Notes: a model not told the origin generated them from the letters alone. Positions 37,306 through 50,905 are shown, counted from the stretch's first letter. The stretch is 64,000 nt of DNA from Paralvinella palmiformis (GCA_025642065.1 JAODUP010000012.1:2819501-2883500), one strand, 5' to 3'. Numbers and translations: made by a program.

Positions 37306-40300
37306 CTACAAATTACCATTTGCAGCATAGGACAAATGCTGAACTGAAATGTTGTAAGTGTAAAGCAGGTACCACTTTTATTCAAGGGTGATGGGTTTAT
37401 AAATTCCAGTTTAGAATACGAGTAAACAATTATTACAACATTTACTTCTTACGAAGTAAATGTTTATCATCATTGGTGAATGAACATGTTAAATGACACT
37501 GTCCTCCCATTAAATACAAAATATCAAAACTACACCCTGAGAAATATTAATTCCTTGTGCAAAAGAAGAAAAATCTATGAGGGAACTTCTTTAAAGAAAA
37601 TATGTGTGATGCTACATAATTCCCAAAATTAAGAAAGACATATGCACTATCCAAAAATTGTTGTGACAATTTTAAACTGTCCAAGGTTACTAAGAAAAAT
37701 TATCCTGTACTGATAACAGCTCCCTACTTGAAGAACTTTTTTATTAACTATATCATTCAAAGTAATAGATAAACCTCATGGATTTTATGAAATAACTGAA
37801 GATTTTTCAGCGGTCTTCTAATAATACACATTGTGATAGTATATTTTTATTATGTGATTAATATGTCTGAAATTCCTGTAGATTCAGTTCTATTTAGATG
37901 GTTCTTAGCTTAAATGTAGTATTGGCTGGAGACTTAATCTGTGTCATATTATTTAACTGTAATTATGTTTTTTGATTTATTTATTAAAGATAATAATGTT
38001 AATTTTAATCTCATAAATATTATATGAGATATATTGTATGCTATTCTTTTTCAGGCTCTATTACCTCTGGCCAACATTCCTTTGCTTGAGTATACATTAA
38101 AGTTTCTGGAATCATCAGGCATCCAAGAGATAATAGTATATTGCTGTGCTCATGCCAAGCAAATAAAGGACTACTTGAAGTGAGAAACTTTTTTATAGTT
38201 ATTGGTCCTTCATCACCTGTATATTTTTGTATGTTACATATGTGTGTGTCTGTGTATATATATATATATATACTATGAACTATAGAACAATTTGGATGAC
38301 AGATGGTGGTAATCTAGAGACATCGGGTGGTTGAAAACCATGTGGGGGCATATTATGAAACAAATGGTGTGTGAGTCCTTCTTAAAGTGTGGTATTTCTA
38401 ACAAGATGGACGGAACAGAAGATGATACCCTGTATGAAGATTTTCTTGGTATAGGTGTTGCTGAAACTGAGGATGTGGCTGACAATGACTGCTGTGCTGA
38501 TTATTATGATGATTCTCATTCTACACATGAGATTCCAATTTTGAGGGGTTCTAATCATATTTTTATACAGAAAACACTTTAAAAACTTGCAAGCCAATTA
38601 TTCAGAAGTCGACCTTGACTTATACAGTGTGCATATGCCTAAGTAAAGAATTCCAGAGTAAAAAATTGGCCTTGATTAATCTGCCGGGTTGACTAATATT
38701 CAAGTATTTACGGTATATGAATGTTGTGAAATAATGTATCTGATCACTTGCTATCTTCATTTATCATTATGCTAGCCATCTACTTTACACAAATAAACAG
38801 CTGTATCAGGAATACTAATAAATCATACTTGAAAATATTTACCATGTTACTATTTTACAATGTGAGATGTGGTTAGCTGTTCTGTTGTTACATTTCTATT
38901 TATGATTAGCTAATCTACTGTTATTACTGAAATAAATTGCCCATATTATCTCTCTGTTTAGGAAGGCAAATTGGTTGGCACCATCCAGTCCAGTTAGCAT
39001 CACAACAGTAGTGTCTGAAGATTGTTTATCTGTTGGTGATGCTCTGCGCGATATCAGTGCCAAATCTCTGATATCCAATGACTTCATTCTGGTCAATGGA
39101 GACACAGTAGCCAATGTGAAGCTGAAGCCAATCATTGAAGAACACAAGTATGTAAAAACAATTCCTGTTTTATGACCTATTTGGGGCACACAGTAGCAGA
39201 GTTGATCGATTTAAATCAAGTGATTATGATTCTTGCACAGATGTACACACTGTTAATACCAATACCACTCCTACAGCTCCAGCTGTTATCCAGGTCAGGT
39301 CAAAAGTGCTGCATCTCAAATCGCACTACCACCAGCAAAAGTGCAGAAACGCCATGCAGTGACACTCGATAACTTTGTCATGCAAACAAGTGCGAGTGAG
39401 AAAGCAGCCATCGACATTCAAATTACACACTTTATATGCGCTACCAATTCTCTGTTCTCCATCACTGAACACCCAGAATTTATCAAACTCCTGTCAATGT
39501 TTCGCCTGGGTTACAGTCCTCCTAATCACCAATGTGTCAATGAAGTCTATGAATCGATGCAGTCAGAATGTGAGGTCAGACTTGAAGATCAGAATGTGTT
39601 AGACGGTTGGAGCAATGTCCACAACGAACCAATCGTTTGTGTTTCTGTCACAACACCAGATGGACAGAGCTATCTTACTAAAACAGTGGACACATCCGGT
39701 CATGGTCATACTGCTGACTGTCTATAAAAAGGTCTTCATTAGTTTTTTGTGTTAGGAAATGTTTGAATGTTGTTGTTTTTTTAAATCCCGAAAAGCAATT
39801 TAAATTAAGTAAATTAATTTTTTTTTAAATTAAGCCTCTAATGGTCATAATATTTCAAAGATTAATTTCTCGCCTAACAACATTTGTGAGTTTGTTCCTC
39901 CTGCTTCTCTCTGAGATATATGAGCTTTATATTGATGGATGAAACATTCCACAGGGAAATATGGTTTAGTTCCCATGATATGCAAATTTGTAGTGCATTA
40001 CACAATTAGTGTCGGGGAAATCCTGGTTTCTTTACTGCTGTCCTGTGTACAACAGAGGAGATGGTGATTTTTGCTGCTCAGAGCTTCAGCCAATGGCGAG
40101 AACACATAATGCAGAAACACAAATACAATCACACTTCAATGACAAGTGTTAGGGGAGAAGTGAATAGTAGCGTGTGATGGAGAAATGCCTCAATCTGGTA
40201 TGGATTCGATACAACTCAGGAAATAGAGTAGCTGTACACTTGTAGCCTTCAGCCAATGAAATATTGTACAAAAACATAACAACCAAAAAACATCATTTTC

Positions 40301-43300
40301 TATCAGAAAACTTAGAGTGTCTAATACCCTGATGAATATACATTATTTCAGATGTTATGCCATATGTAGTCTTTAATCAAGAAATCATCCCAAAGCTAAT
40401 TTATCTTATCCACTACGAACACCTACATCCAAGAATATTTGATGAAATTTACTGGTAAACAAACCATACTGTTTTGACCATACTGGGAGAAATTTGCAGT
40501 AACGTATCCTATTTCACAGAACGTTACCACCACTAGAACAATCATATCAGAGGTAACGATTTATATATAACTACAATAGATGTGAACAATTGGAATAGAT
40601 CATTTGCAACTGGATGATAATTGACAACATTAGTTTATAGAGTATTTCTGGTTCGTATAAATATTTAATTTAAGACATAAAGAATGATCTTGAAGATGTC
40701 CTACATTTGGATTATAAATTAAATACAAATTGAACAGCTCATATAAATATGGTGCTGTTTGACTTTAATATCAGTTTAACTCCATCAAGTAGGTGTACTT
40801 CCTAAATTATTTATTCTTTAATTAGTTAATAATTATGTAAAATAGTCATTGATCATACAGATGTGTACATGTCAATTACACTAATTATGCCCACTGTTGC
40901 TGTTAGGACATGCATTCTTCAGATGTTGTTGCTTATGCACAGATTAATGAAATTTCAAGATCTAGTCAATGAATGTTGCCTAATTATGAATTGCTAATAT
41001 ACTCTAATACAGATTAAGTCCTAGTTACGGAAACTGTGTGGTACATCCAACGTCTATTAAGCCGACCTAAAAAATCTTAACTTTTCCCTGCAACACTTTT
41101 ATGTAATATCAAACGTTTTGAACACACGAAATGGCAAAGAAACATCACACATGCTTGTGAATCATGGGAACAGTGAAAAGTATTTAAATGACAAGATTGT
41201 GTTGTGAAACGATGGTAAAATTACTGAAATCGGTATTTTTGTTTAAACTGACCTTTTTTTGTTTTCAGTAATCCTATATTATTACCACAACGATAAACAC
41301 ATCCTTCTACAAAACAATGATGTCTATGTCACCAAACGAATGAGATCCATAATTACAAAAATCAGATAATTCTACATAAAAACTATTGACTGTCATTATA
41401 AAGCCATGGATGGTTATCATCAACTTGTTTCATTTCTATTTTCACTCCATGAGTTTAGATCAAAATGATGATTGATGTCCCTTTGCATATAGATCTAGAT
41501 TCTAGACTGCTGCTAACACACTGACATTTATTCTCCCGATTACTGAACTTCTTGACACTGAAATAGCATCGGCCAACAAGCCGACCTCAAAAATAAGGGT
41601 AATAATATTGACTGAAAGTATTCACTTAATGGCCGGGATCTATGGTAGTCCTTTACATGTCTGGGCGGTATTTGTATGACATTATTACATTTAATAATAA
41701 ACTACAACCAAGGCACAAATTTACACAGGGTTCATTTACACTTTTTTACTTTCACTGAGGGGTGTCATTAGCTATATCTGAGAGAAGTTTCATCTTATAG
41801 TTGGTCTCCATACTTTTCTAGGTCACTTGGCTCATTTAAATATTAACATTTCTCTTTTGTTGTTTCGCCAAATATGGCATCCCGTTATCTTTTGTTTAGA
41901 TGACAACATAATGCCGTTGTATCATTGTAGAGCCAGACGTCTCAAGGACAAACAGGTGATGATGACAATGCTGTTTAAGAAGGCTCCCCCTCTTCACATG
42001 ATTCGTCAGCAACAAGATGACATCATCTTGGCTGTTAAATCTGCTGATAGCAGATTACTGCGATACGATAAGCCTGGAAACAAAAAGAAGTTTAAGCTAC
42101 CTCTGGTAAAGTAACATTTAGTCAAGCCTATTTAAATAATAAATGCTATTTTTGTTCAACTGCGTTTTGATTCAGAATTTTTACGTGGTGATTTTGTATT
42201 TTGTCCTTGAAAATTTCCAATGGGCTTCCACCAGAAATGCGATTTTAGGAGGGAAATGGGACTGGGTATTACTTAGAGACCTGTCCTTCCCTCATTTCAA
42301 TGGGTCATGTTGATAGGCAGTTATTTGAGAGGACAAGTTTAGCACATTGTCATGATTTGTTGAATGGGAAGTGAACTATTTCCACATTTTGATTTCCCTG
42401 TATCATTATTGGTGTCTCTACTCTCTAGGCATTTTGCAGATATGCATCTATTGCCAGGATGTGACTGAAACACTGCTGTTATATACCTTGTTTTATTTGG
42501 TGATAGAAGAGTCTGTACACACACTACTTGAATGCCATACCAACCAAATTCATACACAGTGTCTGTGCTTGGTTCATTCTTGTGGTGGAGGGAAAGGATA
42601 ATTATGTAATAATTGAAAACGCTAATTATGCACATTGTGATGATAACGGTATTAAGCCAGATAAAATAGGTGTAAGGTGGAGTTTATATAACTTTGTGTG
42701 GTCACTGAAAGCCTGAGTTCCCTTTAACATACCTTTCTGCCCTATTATCTGATTAATCCCTGGAGGTGAACTCGCAGCAGAACCTTTGTCAACATCTGAG
42801 GGTGGACTGTTTTCATTCATAAAGGGGTGGCAGTGCCTCCACAGTTTAACCGGTAGCATGATTGGCCTCGTATCTAAAGTACCCGAGTTCAAACCCCAAC
42901 TGGGCCATGTCAGAATCGTGTTTCATCTTTCATTTCACCTCGTTATCTTATGAAGTCCATTTCGCTGACCACCAGATGCTCCGAAATATCCGTAAAACAG
43001 CAGCATTTAAACATTTTCATAAACGGACTACAGTTGTAGGTTGGGGTTTGGGAGTCTCAGAGGTGTAGTGAACGAGGTTGTTATCAGTAGGATGGGGCAC
43101 AAATGGGAAGGAGTTGTGAATTTCAAACCAAGAACTGTTATCTAGTTTTCAGACTTTCAGTGATTTTGGAAGAGTAAATATTTCAGGTCTGGAAATAGTT
43201 GGACGATTCGCGATCAAAAGAAAATTATAAAGGCTATTGGAGAGATTGTCAAATCCAAACTAAAGGAAAAATATGTTATAGAAAACATTGGGGAAGACAT

Positions 43301-46300
43301 GCCGGTGGATATCATTGTCAAACTGAATTTGAATACCAATGTAAAAATACAACATTAAACCAGAGTAATCCAGAATATGTGTTGTGGGGCATTTGTAAAT
43401 GTTTGGGTACCGAATCTGGCAAATCTTTCAGAAACCTGAACTTTGTATAAACTTTTTTTGACCCTGTAATTCTTCCCTCAGGTCTATGCTTACCATATAA
43501 GTCGAGGTCAATTACCATAATTTCTGCGTTATACGCCAGAACTAAACGTGTCTTTTTTAAAGAAAAACAATAGAAATCACTGCTCACAATTGAGAGAAGT
43601 TTGTTTTTCAGACATTTTACGGTATTGGTTTAAAACACGAAAGTATCACCGTAAAATGTGCCTTCTCGCTCCCAGTTTGTTTATTAAATACAACATCAAA
43701 GCAATTATGAAATCTGTATCACGCTGGAAGTACTGGTAGGTAACAACGCGTGACTATCAAGTATTATTATATAAAGACCTGCATGTTTGTGATATCCAAA
43801 TAACAGTTTGGTGAAAATTAATTGTTATTTATTGAATAATAATGATTTAGTAGGCAGCGATAGGATGATTTTATTCTGACTCTGGCTATTATTGGGTTGA
43901 ATCCTAGTGTTGTGTGTCCAAGTTGGCCAAAAAAATATTTCCTTCAGCTGGTAGGAACTATGTCGGGCGTACAAGTCGAGGTGCTTCTGGGAGCTCCCTT
44001 TTCACTACCCAAAAAATTGGCTTATACGCGAGTATATGCAGTATGTATTCACTGATTTTTTTGTCCTTACTGACCAACCCTAATTTTTTGGAGGGAAATT
44101 TTCATAAAACAAGTATTAAAAATAACAATGGCCTTATGACAAAAACTTTGTATATATAAAATAGCACATTCCCTGTTTTATATTTTTGGGGGATGGGGAT
44201 TAATTTATTAAATTATTTTGTAGGTGAACCCACCAGTGTTGGACACTGTTGATTTGGTTATCGATGCCACATGAACAGATGGAGCCATCCACATGACCAT
44301 TTTTGTTCCACAATGAAATTAAGCTTCAATTTAATATACACTTCTATAACTTAGATCAACTACTTGACACAATGGGTAATTAGTGAACATTGGTAATGTT
44401 TTGATAAAGGGCCTATGATATAGATGAATTTTCAGCAAACTTAATGTGAAAAATCACCCAAAATTTAATATCTCCAGTCAAAATAATTAATAGCATGCAC
44501 CCCGCATTATATCTGCTTCCATGCTAAACTGGACTGTGTTATAAGAGAGCCAGATGTATAAATTATGTATGGTATATTTTCAGGAACTGTTTACCACCAA
44601 TAAAAATGTACAGTTAAGGTACGATTTGATGGATACTGGCATTAGCATCTGTTCACCACACATACCCGAGCTCTTCACGGATAACTTTGATTATCAGACA
44701 AAGGATGATTTTGTGAAAGGAATCCTTATCAATGAAGAAGTAAGTAAAGCTATCTCTTATTACTCTCAGCTTATGCTGTACTCCAGTGATTAAATGTTGA
44801 TACACAGCCAGGCAGTTTTGCAAAAAAAATTAAACACGTCATATTTGTGTGGATGAAAACCTAAATGTATAGAATTTAACTGTAACTTGAATGTATGATT
44901 CATGTGGAGTATTGCATCTTTATCTAGCTTTGTACAGTATTAACTTTCTGGTTTACTTCAGATTATGTCCAATAAGATGTATATTCATGTGCTGGATAAT
45001 GAATATGCTGCTCGTGTTTCTAATATATCTATGTATCATGCTATCAGGTAGGTATACATATTGTGATTTAGTGTTCAGTTACATAAAGAGATCTATTGTT
45101 TACCTTGATGAAAGTCAGTGAAAGGATATAATGTGAATTTTTCTTTGGTATTTTTGAAGTGAAACCTACATTCTTATGTCGATAAGCAATTTTTGGGAGA
45201 GTCATTCTGTCAGTTGGTCACTCATTTTTGTTCTTACTTCACTAATAAATTATCTGAAAATGTAAAAATCAACTCACAATATTTAGCTGATTCTCTGATC
45301 TGTATGCATTTTCTCTTGCTCTTAATTTTAGTTTGAATGTCAACAAGCTGTCATTCGGATGTACTGGCATTATTTATTTTCTGTTGTCTTGATTACAAAA
45401 CTGTTTTCTCTTTCAGTAAAGACATCCTTGCACGATGGGTTTTCCCAATTGTACCAGATGGCAGTATAGCAGACGTTAACTCTTGTCGCTATAGTTACGG
45501 TAGACACAATATCTATCTGCACAAAACTGTTACTCTAGCCAGGTGAGAGATGTCAGAATGTTTAACTGGATTTGGGTGGTGTTCTGTTTGAAGGCAATGC
45601 TGTTCCCAGCACTTTAGGCCTATGCGCTGTGATATAAGTGTGCAAGATTACTGAAATATGCCTATTCTTTTGCTTAACACTTTTGAGGGTCAGAAAAAGT
45701 CTTGCATGTCATTGCTTTGCGATTTAATTTTGTTACCTAAAAATATACATGCTTCAGGTAATGTCACACCTTTGGTAATGTATCAGATATTCCTGTATGT
45801 TATTGTATGTTAAAAACATTCTTGTTGTATATTTTCAGAGGCTGTACACTACAACAAAATGTTTTGATTGGGGAAGGAACGGAAATACAAAATGACACTT
45901 TTATAACTGATTCCATTATAGGACGAAATTGTGTAATAGGTAATGTGTGTGTGTGTGTGTGTGTGTGTATCTCTCTCTCTCTGTGTGTGTGTGGGTGTGT
46001 GCATGCCTATGTTCTCACATACAAAGCTCTGATTACATTTCTGTGCTCTTGGAATTTTAACACAGTTTACAGTGGAGATCGTGCTGTGTTAAATTATAAT
46101 TATGTTGTCTGTTTGATAAAGTTCAAATGGACTCTTGGGTCTTGTTTTGTGTGCTGGATGCCATGAATAAACAAACTCTTCTTTCTCCGGAACTACGACA
46201 GATTTACTGGACAATTCACTGGATTTAAAAAAGATTTAGTTAACTATTTTATAAATAAGATAATTAATATTGCAACCTATATTAATGGTATGTTCAGCTT

Positions 46301-49300
46301 TAGGCTTTAACAAGTTGACTGTATATACCTGTACCATACCCAACCTGTGTCCTTATGTTCATATTTTCTCTTGTCTAGGTAATAATGTTAAACTTGATGG
46401 TGCCTACATCTGGGATAATGTACACATTGACAACGGTTGTCAGCTGACATTCTGTCTTGTTGATGACGATGTGCATCTGATGAACAATGTCAAAGTACAA
46501 CGTAGATGTGTCATAGCTGCTAAGGTACATTATCAAGGAAGCATCATATAACAAAAAGCATACTTTTTATACTTGACACATAGATTCAATGTTAATAAAA
46601 GTGCTCTATTCTTTATAAGATTGTATTTTATTATGTGATTGTACAAAAATGATAGTTCAGTGATAAATAACGTTTAAGTCTTCATTATCACAGATAAAAT
46701 ATATAGACAGTGAATTAACAGGGATTATTATTTTTTATTGTTGTTTATTATTGTAAATTATTGCTTGGTTTACATTCAACAACAACACAATATGATATAT
46801 GTTCTTTAACATACAATATTTTATGATTATTCAAATGCCTATTTGTAAGTTCCTGCGCGTTGTTTCCTTTAATTGCACTTGTGAATGTTCAACTTCATGT
46901 GTTATAATTGTAATTCAGGTTGTAGTTGGTGAGAATCAAACACTTAGTCCGGGATGCCGACTTACTGCACAGCCGCCATCAGACGACAAAATAAATACAA
47001 CTCCAGGTAACAAAATATGTTGTGTACATTTTCATTATGATTATTGTGGTTGAGGAGGAATTTAATTATGTAGAAATGTGATGCTAATCAGCATTGAGAC
47101 GTTTTTGGTTTCTCGTTTTACAGACACAGATGTGGTGGGTGAAGATGGCCACGGATGGGTCTACTTACGGCACATAGACAGGGACGATGAGGATGTTTAT
47201 GACCTGGAAGAAGAGATGTGCAGAATGAAGATAGATTCTGATGAGGAAGATGATGACAAGGAAACAGATTCTGAGATGAGTGGCTCAGAAGATGGTGACT
47301 TTAATCCAAGCCAACCTCAGCTCGATGACTCAGGAAGTATGTGTGTGTGTGTGTGTGTGTGTGTGTTTGATGTTTTTAGTGTATAGTCTTGTCTTGAGTA
47401 TCTATATTAATCAGAGTATTTGTCCTGAATATTAGACATTACATGTTTTAACAGTGTTTCTGGAAGAAGTCATTAGCACCCTGCAGAAAGCTGTAATGGT
47501 GAAAACGGATTGGGACAATGTTGTGTTAGAGGTGAACTCTGTTAAGTAAGTCAACCAGTTGTCATCATCATCTGTGTGCATGGATGTACACACACATGCA
47601 CACGCACAACTATGTAGAGAACCATACATTAGACATAATACCTGGCAATCACTTCGGTCTTTTTGGCTATTTTTTTAACTGTTGCCATCTTTGTCATTTC
47701 TATTGTTCACCTTCGTATATAACATTTATCTACTTAATTTATTGTATGTTTGTATTTGAAAGGGATAATAATTACAGACTCAGCTTATGTATCTCTAATT
47801 TATTGACATATTTTAATTTCAGACATGCCTATGGCATACAGATAAAAGAGGTAAATCAGCTCCTTACTAAGGCTGTCATTAGTCTACCACTGAAGTCGGA
47901 GTCATCACAAGAAAGTGTCGATTACCTGAAGCAGCTAACTAGTGTCAGTTGTTTCTTCACTGTAAAATAATTTTTTTTTAAATTGTTAAAAAGGAACTGG
48001 TATAATTTAGGTTATTGTCTTTTTGTATTCCCAGAGGTTATTATGGGTTTCAATGAGATCATGCTGTCTCTGGTGATTCATTAGTATATATGCTCTGTAT
48101 ACTTTTTGGGTATTGATTGATTGAGGGAATATTAATTGGATGGTGGCATCTTATGTGTTATCACTATGGCTGGATTAACATTTGCTGTCAATATACCGTT
48201 TTTTGTTTGGTATTTGTAGTTGTACGGTTACTAAAAATATTAATCTCCACTAATAGAACTTTAGTCGGGATGTAGCATCAATGCCAATTTAATGACACAA
48301 AATTGAACAATTCTAGTTTGGTTTGGCCCCATTTGACCATCAAAGTAAGTACCCATGGATAATAATATGTATATAGTAGATCTTGGTATCCACTTGAAGG
48401 GGGAGGGGGGGATATATACTGAACATCTGATTGTACTGTGAGTGAGCTAAGTTGTTCTTGGAGAATGAGAACTGTTAGGTGGGTAATTGGATGAAAATAT
48501 GAATAATAAACAAAAAATTCATTATCTGTGTGAGTTTAATTCTAGGTCTCCCAATTTCAAAGATACCTATAGTTTTAATGTCTGTCAATCTTTTTTTTTT
48601 AAATTACCATATTACAATTGTGACAATGCACAACATTTGAATACGTTATCTTTGTAGTCGTTAATGGTTTGCTTTATCTATCCTGAGACTGCTTATTATC
48701 TAAAACTATCACGTAATTCCAGATAATCAGTTTTAAGGTAATACCTTGTCTGTATTAATTATTTCTTTCACTTGTTGTTACTGTAATAATAGTGTAGTTC
48801 ATTTTCTCCTATCTCAAAATCATGTGTTTAAAGTTTGTGCAAATAATGTGCACCACTGGGAACTCTCCTTACATGTTTACCTTTTGTGAGTTCAATGTTA
48901 AGAATTAGTTCAGTGTGTGCTCTTACATGTTGTCAAGGGGTTACTAAAAGAAAGTGAGATTAAATTACCTTTAGAGGCTAGTGTGTCATTATGCAGGACA
49001 CTGTTTAAAAAAAAATTATTGTGTAAACAAAGATACAGACACTGTTTTTTTGATGATGGGATGAGCACATATCTAATTAGTCATATTAGCTGAAATACAA
49101 ATACAACAGCAGTGCCTCATGTCCAGTATATAATTTGTTAATACAAGTTTTTGTTATAAACATGTTGTATTGAAATCTCTAAATTATTCTATATTTTGAT
49201 GACCAAGTTCAGGTAATCAGCATCAATTAATCCCCAGTTCTTATTGATTGGACTTACAATGCCCACGGCTTAATAGAATCTCCATTTTTTGGGTTATGGA

Positions 49301-49764
49301 TAAATCAGTTTGCTTTGTATTTCAAGCCAGTTGTAATTCTTTTTAAAAATAGATGTTTGATTATGTGAGTCAACAAAAGAGAATTGTTTTAATTTGTTGA
49401 TATATTCTAGTCAGTTTTTCACCTGGATGCAGGTGTTTCAGTTATCATTTGCAGAAGATAAGACACAAAGTTAAAAAATCGCAATTATTTTATTTTCAGA
49501 ATTGTAAGACATTTCTACCATTACTGAGTAACTATATTCGTAATGAAGAGTCACAGATGGACTGTCTTGTATCATTAGAGGTATGTTGTGTGTGTGTGTG
49601 TGTGCGTGCATGCGTGCGTGCGGGTGTGTGTTTTCATTTGTAAATACAGATGACTTTTGTTTAAATGAGCTCGTTATGGGATGATATTTGTTTAGATTTT
49701 TTTGATGACAATTGACTGCTTGATTATTATTTGTATTTTACAAGACTTATAAATTATATTAACT

Positions 49765-49802
<38 letters not shown>

Positions 49803-50354
49803 TGTTTGGTTATGCGAGTCAACAAAAGAGAATTGTTAGAGACACTGTTCACTGAATTTTAGCATTTACCGTAATTTATGATGTAGACTTTTTCCACAGG
49901 AATGTTGTAAAGATAATTCAGCCATGCAGAAGGTTGTAGTGAAGGTCATTCATCAACTCTATGAGGATGATATCCTCTCTGAAGATGTAATCCTCAGTTG
50001 GCATGGCGCTCAATTAGACGATGAAGAAGTGGATGCAATAAATATAAGAAAACGGGTATGACTTTGATTTTATAATGATATATAAGTAATGCACTATGAC
50101 TTTTGACTACTATGATGATAAAATATGATATGAAATAATACCAAAATTCCCCCAATTTTGATGGTTTGAAAATAAAAAATCTTAAAGCTTGAAAATAGCC
50201 ACCTTCTACAAAATACTAGAAGATAGCTATGATCATCTGTATTGTATCAGTCTCAAATAACTCAGATCATCATTCTTATATAGTTATACAAATAAAGTAT
50301 AATTTGCTCTAACTCAAAGGTACACAATAACAACAATAATACACTCTTTGATGA

Positions 50355-50385
<31 letters not shown>

Positions 50386-50904
50386 GGTTTGACAGAAGAC
50401 ATATGTTTAGGTTGGGCTATTTATCAGTAATGTCAGCTTAATACATAACAGACATTCTGTTACTTTCTCAATCATCGTAATTGAGAATCCTTTCGCTTTC
50501 TACAAAACATTTATAATTCCGGTAGTTTCATCAACAGCAATTCAGTGTGGGAGCACATATTACTGTAACATGACCTCATCACTTGATGTTATTAACTTGA
50601 CAGCTGTTTATTGTATTCACGTTGTTATTGGTTACCAATGGTTTTTAAACATCACCAGAAGCTCTTGTTGTCCAGAAATGTTTCATTCCTTTTTAGTTTG
50701 TTCTTTTCTTGATTTATTCTCTGATGTCAGTGGTTTGATTGTGATTACTGGTTGTGATTACTTATTGTTATTACTCATTGTGATTACTCATTGCGGTCTC
50801 ATTGTGATATGGAACATTTACTGAAATTACAATTTGATTTAAATTTTGTTCTAGGTTGAACCATTCATACAATGGCTGCAAGAAGCTGAAGAAGAATCGG
50901 ACTG

Positions 50905-50905
<1 letters not shown>
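35388..50905 (+). CDS. EIF2B5: eIF2B epsilon subunit (16 coding exons)
   Basis: Exons: 35388-35507, 38055-38179, 38962-39147, 41931-42105, 44584-44739, 44962-45047, 45417-45542, 45839-45939, 46379-46524, 46919-47006, 47124-47336, 47455-47545, 47823-47943, 49500-49580, 49900-50055, 50855-50905. All GT-AG, phases consistent, 2022 nt, 673 aa (human about 720). Residues 20-245 are the nucleotidyltransferase-like domain ([45 protein letters not shown]). The catalytic NF motif is at 236-237 ([15 protein letters not shown]). Left-handed beta-helix repeats occupy about 320-425 ([32 protein letters not shown]). A very acidic linker spans about 440-507. The C-terminal W2/HEAT domain carries both acidic-aromatic boxes ([26 protein letters not shown]). 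Family knowledge: this is the catalytic GDP-GTP exchange subunit acting on eIF2 and the target of the integrated stress response. ATG 35388 was chosen for its good context (ACATGG) and family fit. Confidence 0.97.
36930..37065 (+). repeat. SINE, family A, 5'-truncated
   Basis: It starts near the B box (TTTGAATCTCAGCATGGGCA) and keeps the tail (TTCATCTGTGACTTCGTTTC, GGAGGTCGCTCAGCCCATTT, TGCACAAAAGTGCCTGTAAA). First EIF2B5 intron. Confidence 0.78.
37248..37305. repeat. (TA)n(TG)n microsatellite
   Basis: (TA)20 followed by (TG)9 in EIF2B5 intron 1. Confidence 0.95.
38330..38715 (+). mobile_element. 3' end of a pogo/Tigger-like DNA transposon
   Basis: The open frame 38331-38582 encodes the C-terminus of a DDE transposase of the pogo/Tigger group. 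The tell-tale segment is [20 protein letters not shown], followed by an acidic tail. About 130 bp of non-coding sequence follows and ends GGTTGACTAATATTCAAGTA then TTTACGG next to TA. That end matches, inverted, the start of the element at 26252. The catalytic domain is missing, so this is a 5'-truncated relic in the EIF2B5 intron 38180-38961. Confidence 0.75.
39257..39727 (+). pseudogene. hAT-type transposase fragment
   Basis: An open frame of 156 codons without a start, from after a stop at 39254. It contains [20 protein letters not shown], then [40 protein letters not shown] and [37 protein letters not shown]. The D-GW...N and DTSG-H-A/TAD pattern is that of hAT-superfamily/DUF659-like transposases around the first catalytic Asp block. 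The frame ends at a TAA right where the downstream catalytic domain should begin, so it is a fragment. It lies in the EIF2B5 intron 39148-41930, same strand as the host gene. Confidence 0.78.
39728..41930. other. remaining EIF2B5 intron 3, nothing recognised
   Basis: AT-rich DNA with no ORF of note and no strong tandem repeat. It may contain the decayed rest of the hAT element. No terminal inverted repeats were found by eye. Confidence 0.4.
42832..43015 (+). repeat. SINE, family A
   Basis: GTGCCTCCACAGTTTAACCG head, GATTGGCCTCGTATCTAAAG, B box GAGTTCAAACCCC, then TTTCATCTTTCATTTCACCT and a diverged tail ATATCCGTAAAACAGCA. EIF2B5 intron 42106-44583. Confidence 0.65.
43490..44042. mobile_element. 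pogo/Tigger-like non-autonomous element, copy 2
   Basis: The 3' 230 bp (43811-44042, ending GCTTATACGCGAGTATATGC next to TA) are the inverted counterpart of 26252-26484. 43740-43795 and two short inner blocks are also shared with that copy. A related TATAAGTCGAGG motif at 43497-43508 may mark the other end. No coding capacity. Confidence 0.62.
45943..45990. repeat. (TG)n(CT)n microsatellite at EIF2B5 splice donor
   Basis: The exon ends at 45939 and its donor GTAATGTGTGTG runs straight into (TG)13, then (TC)6 and a second (TG)5. Confidence 0.93.
47338..47368. repeat. (TG)n microsatellite at EIF2B5 splice donor
   Basis: The donor of the exon ending at 47336 is GTATGTGTGTG; (TG)14 begins inside the donor hexamer. 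Confidence 0.93.
49583..49631. repeat. (TG)n/(TGCG)n tract at EIF2B5 splice donor
   Basis: The donor GTATGT of the exon ending at 49580 is followed at once by (TG)8 and TGCG-type repeats. A separate (TA)16 lies at 49769-49799 and (TA)13 at 50358-50385. Confidence 0.93.
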
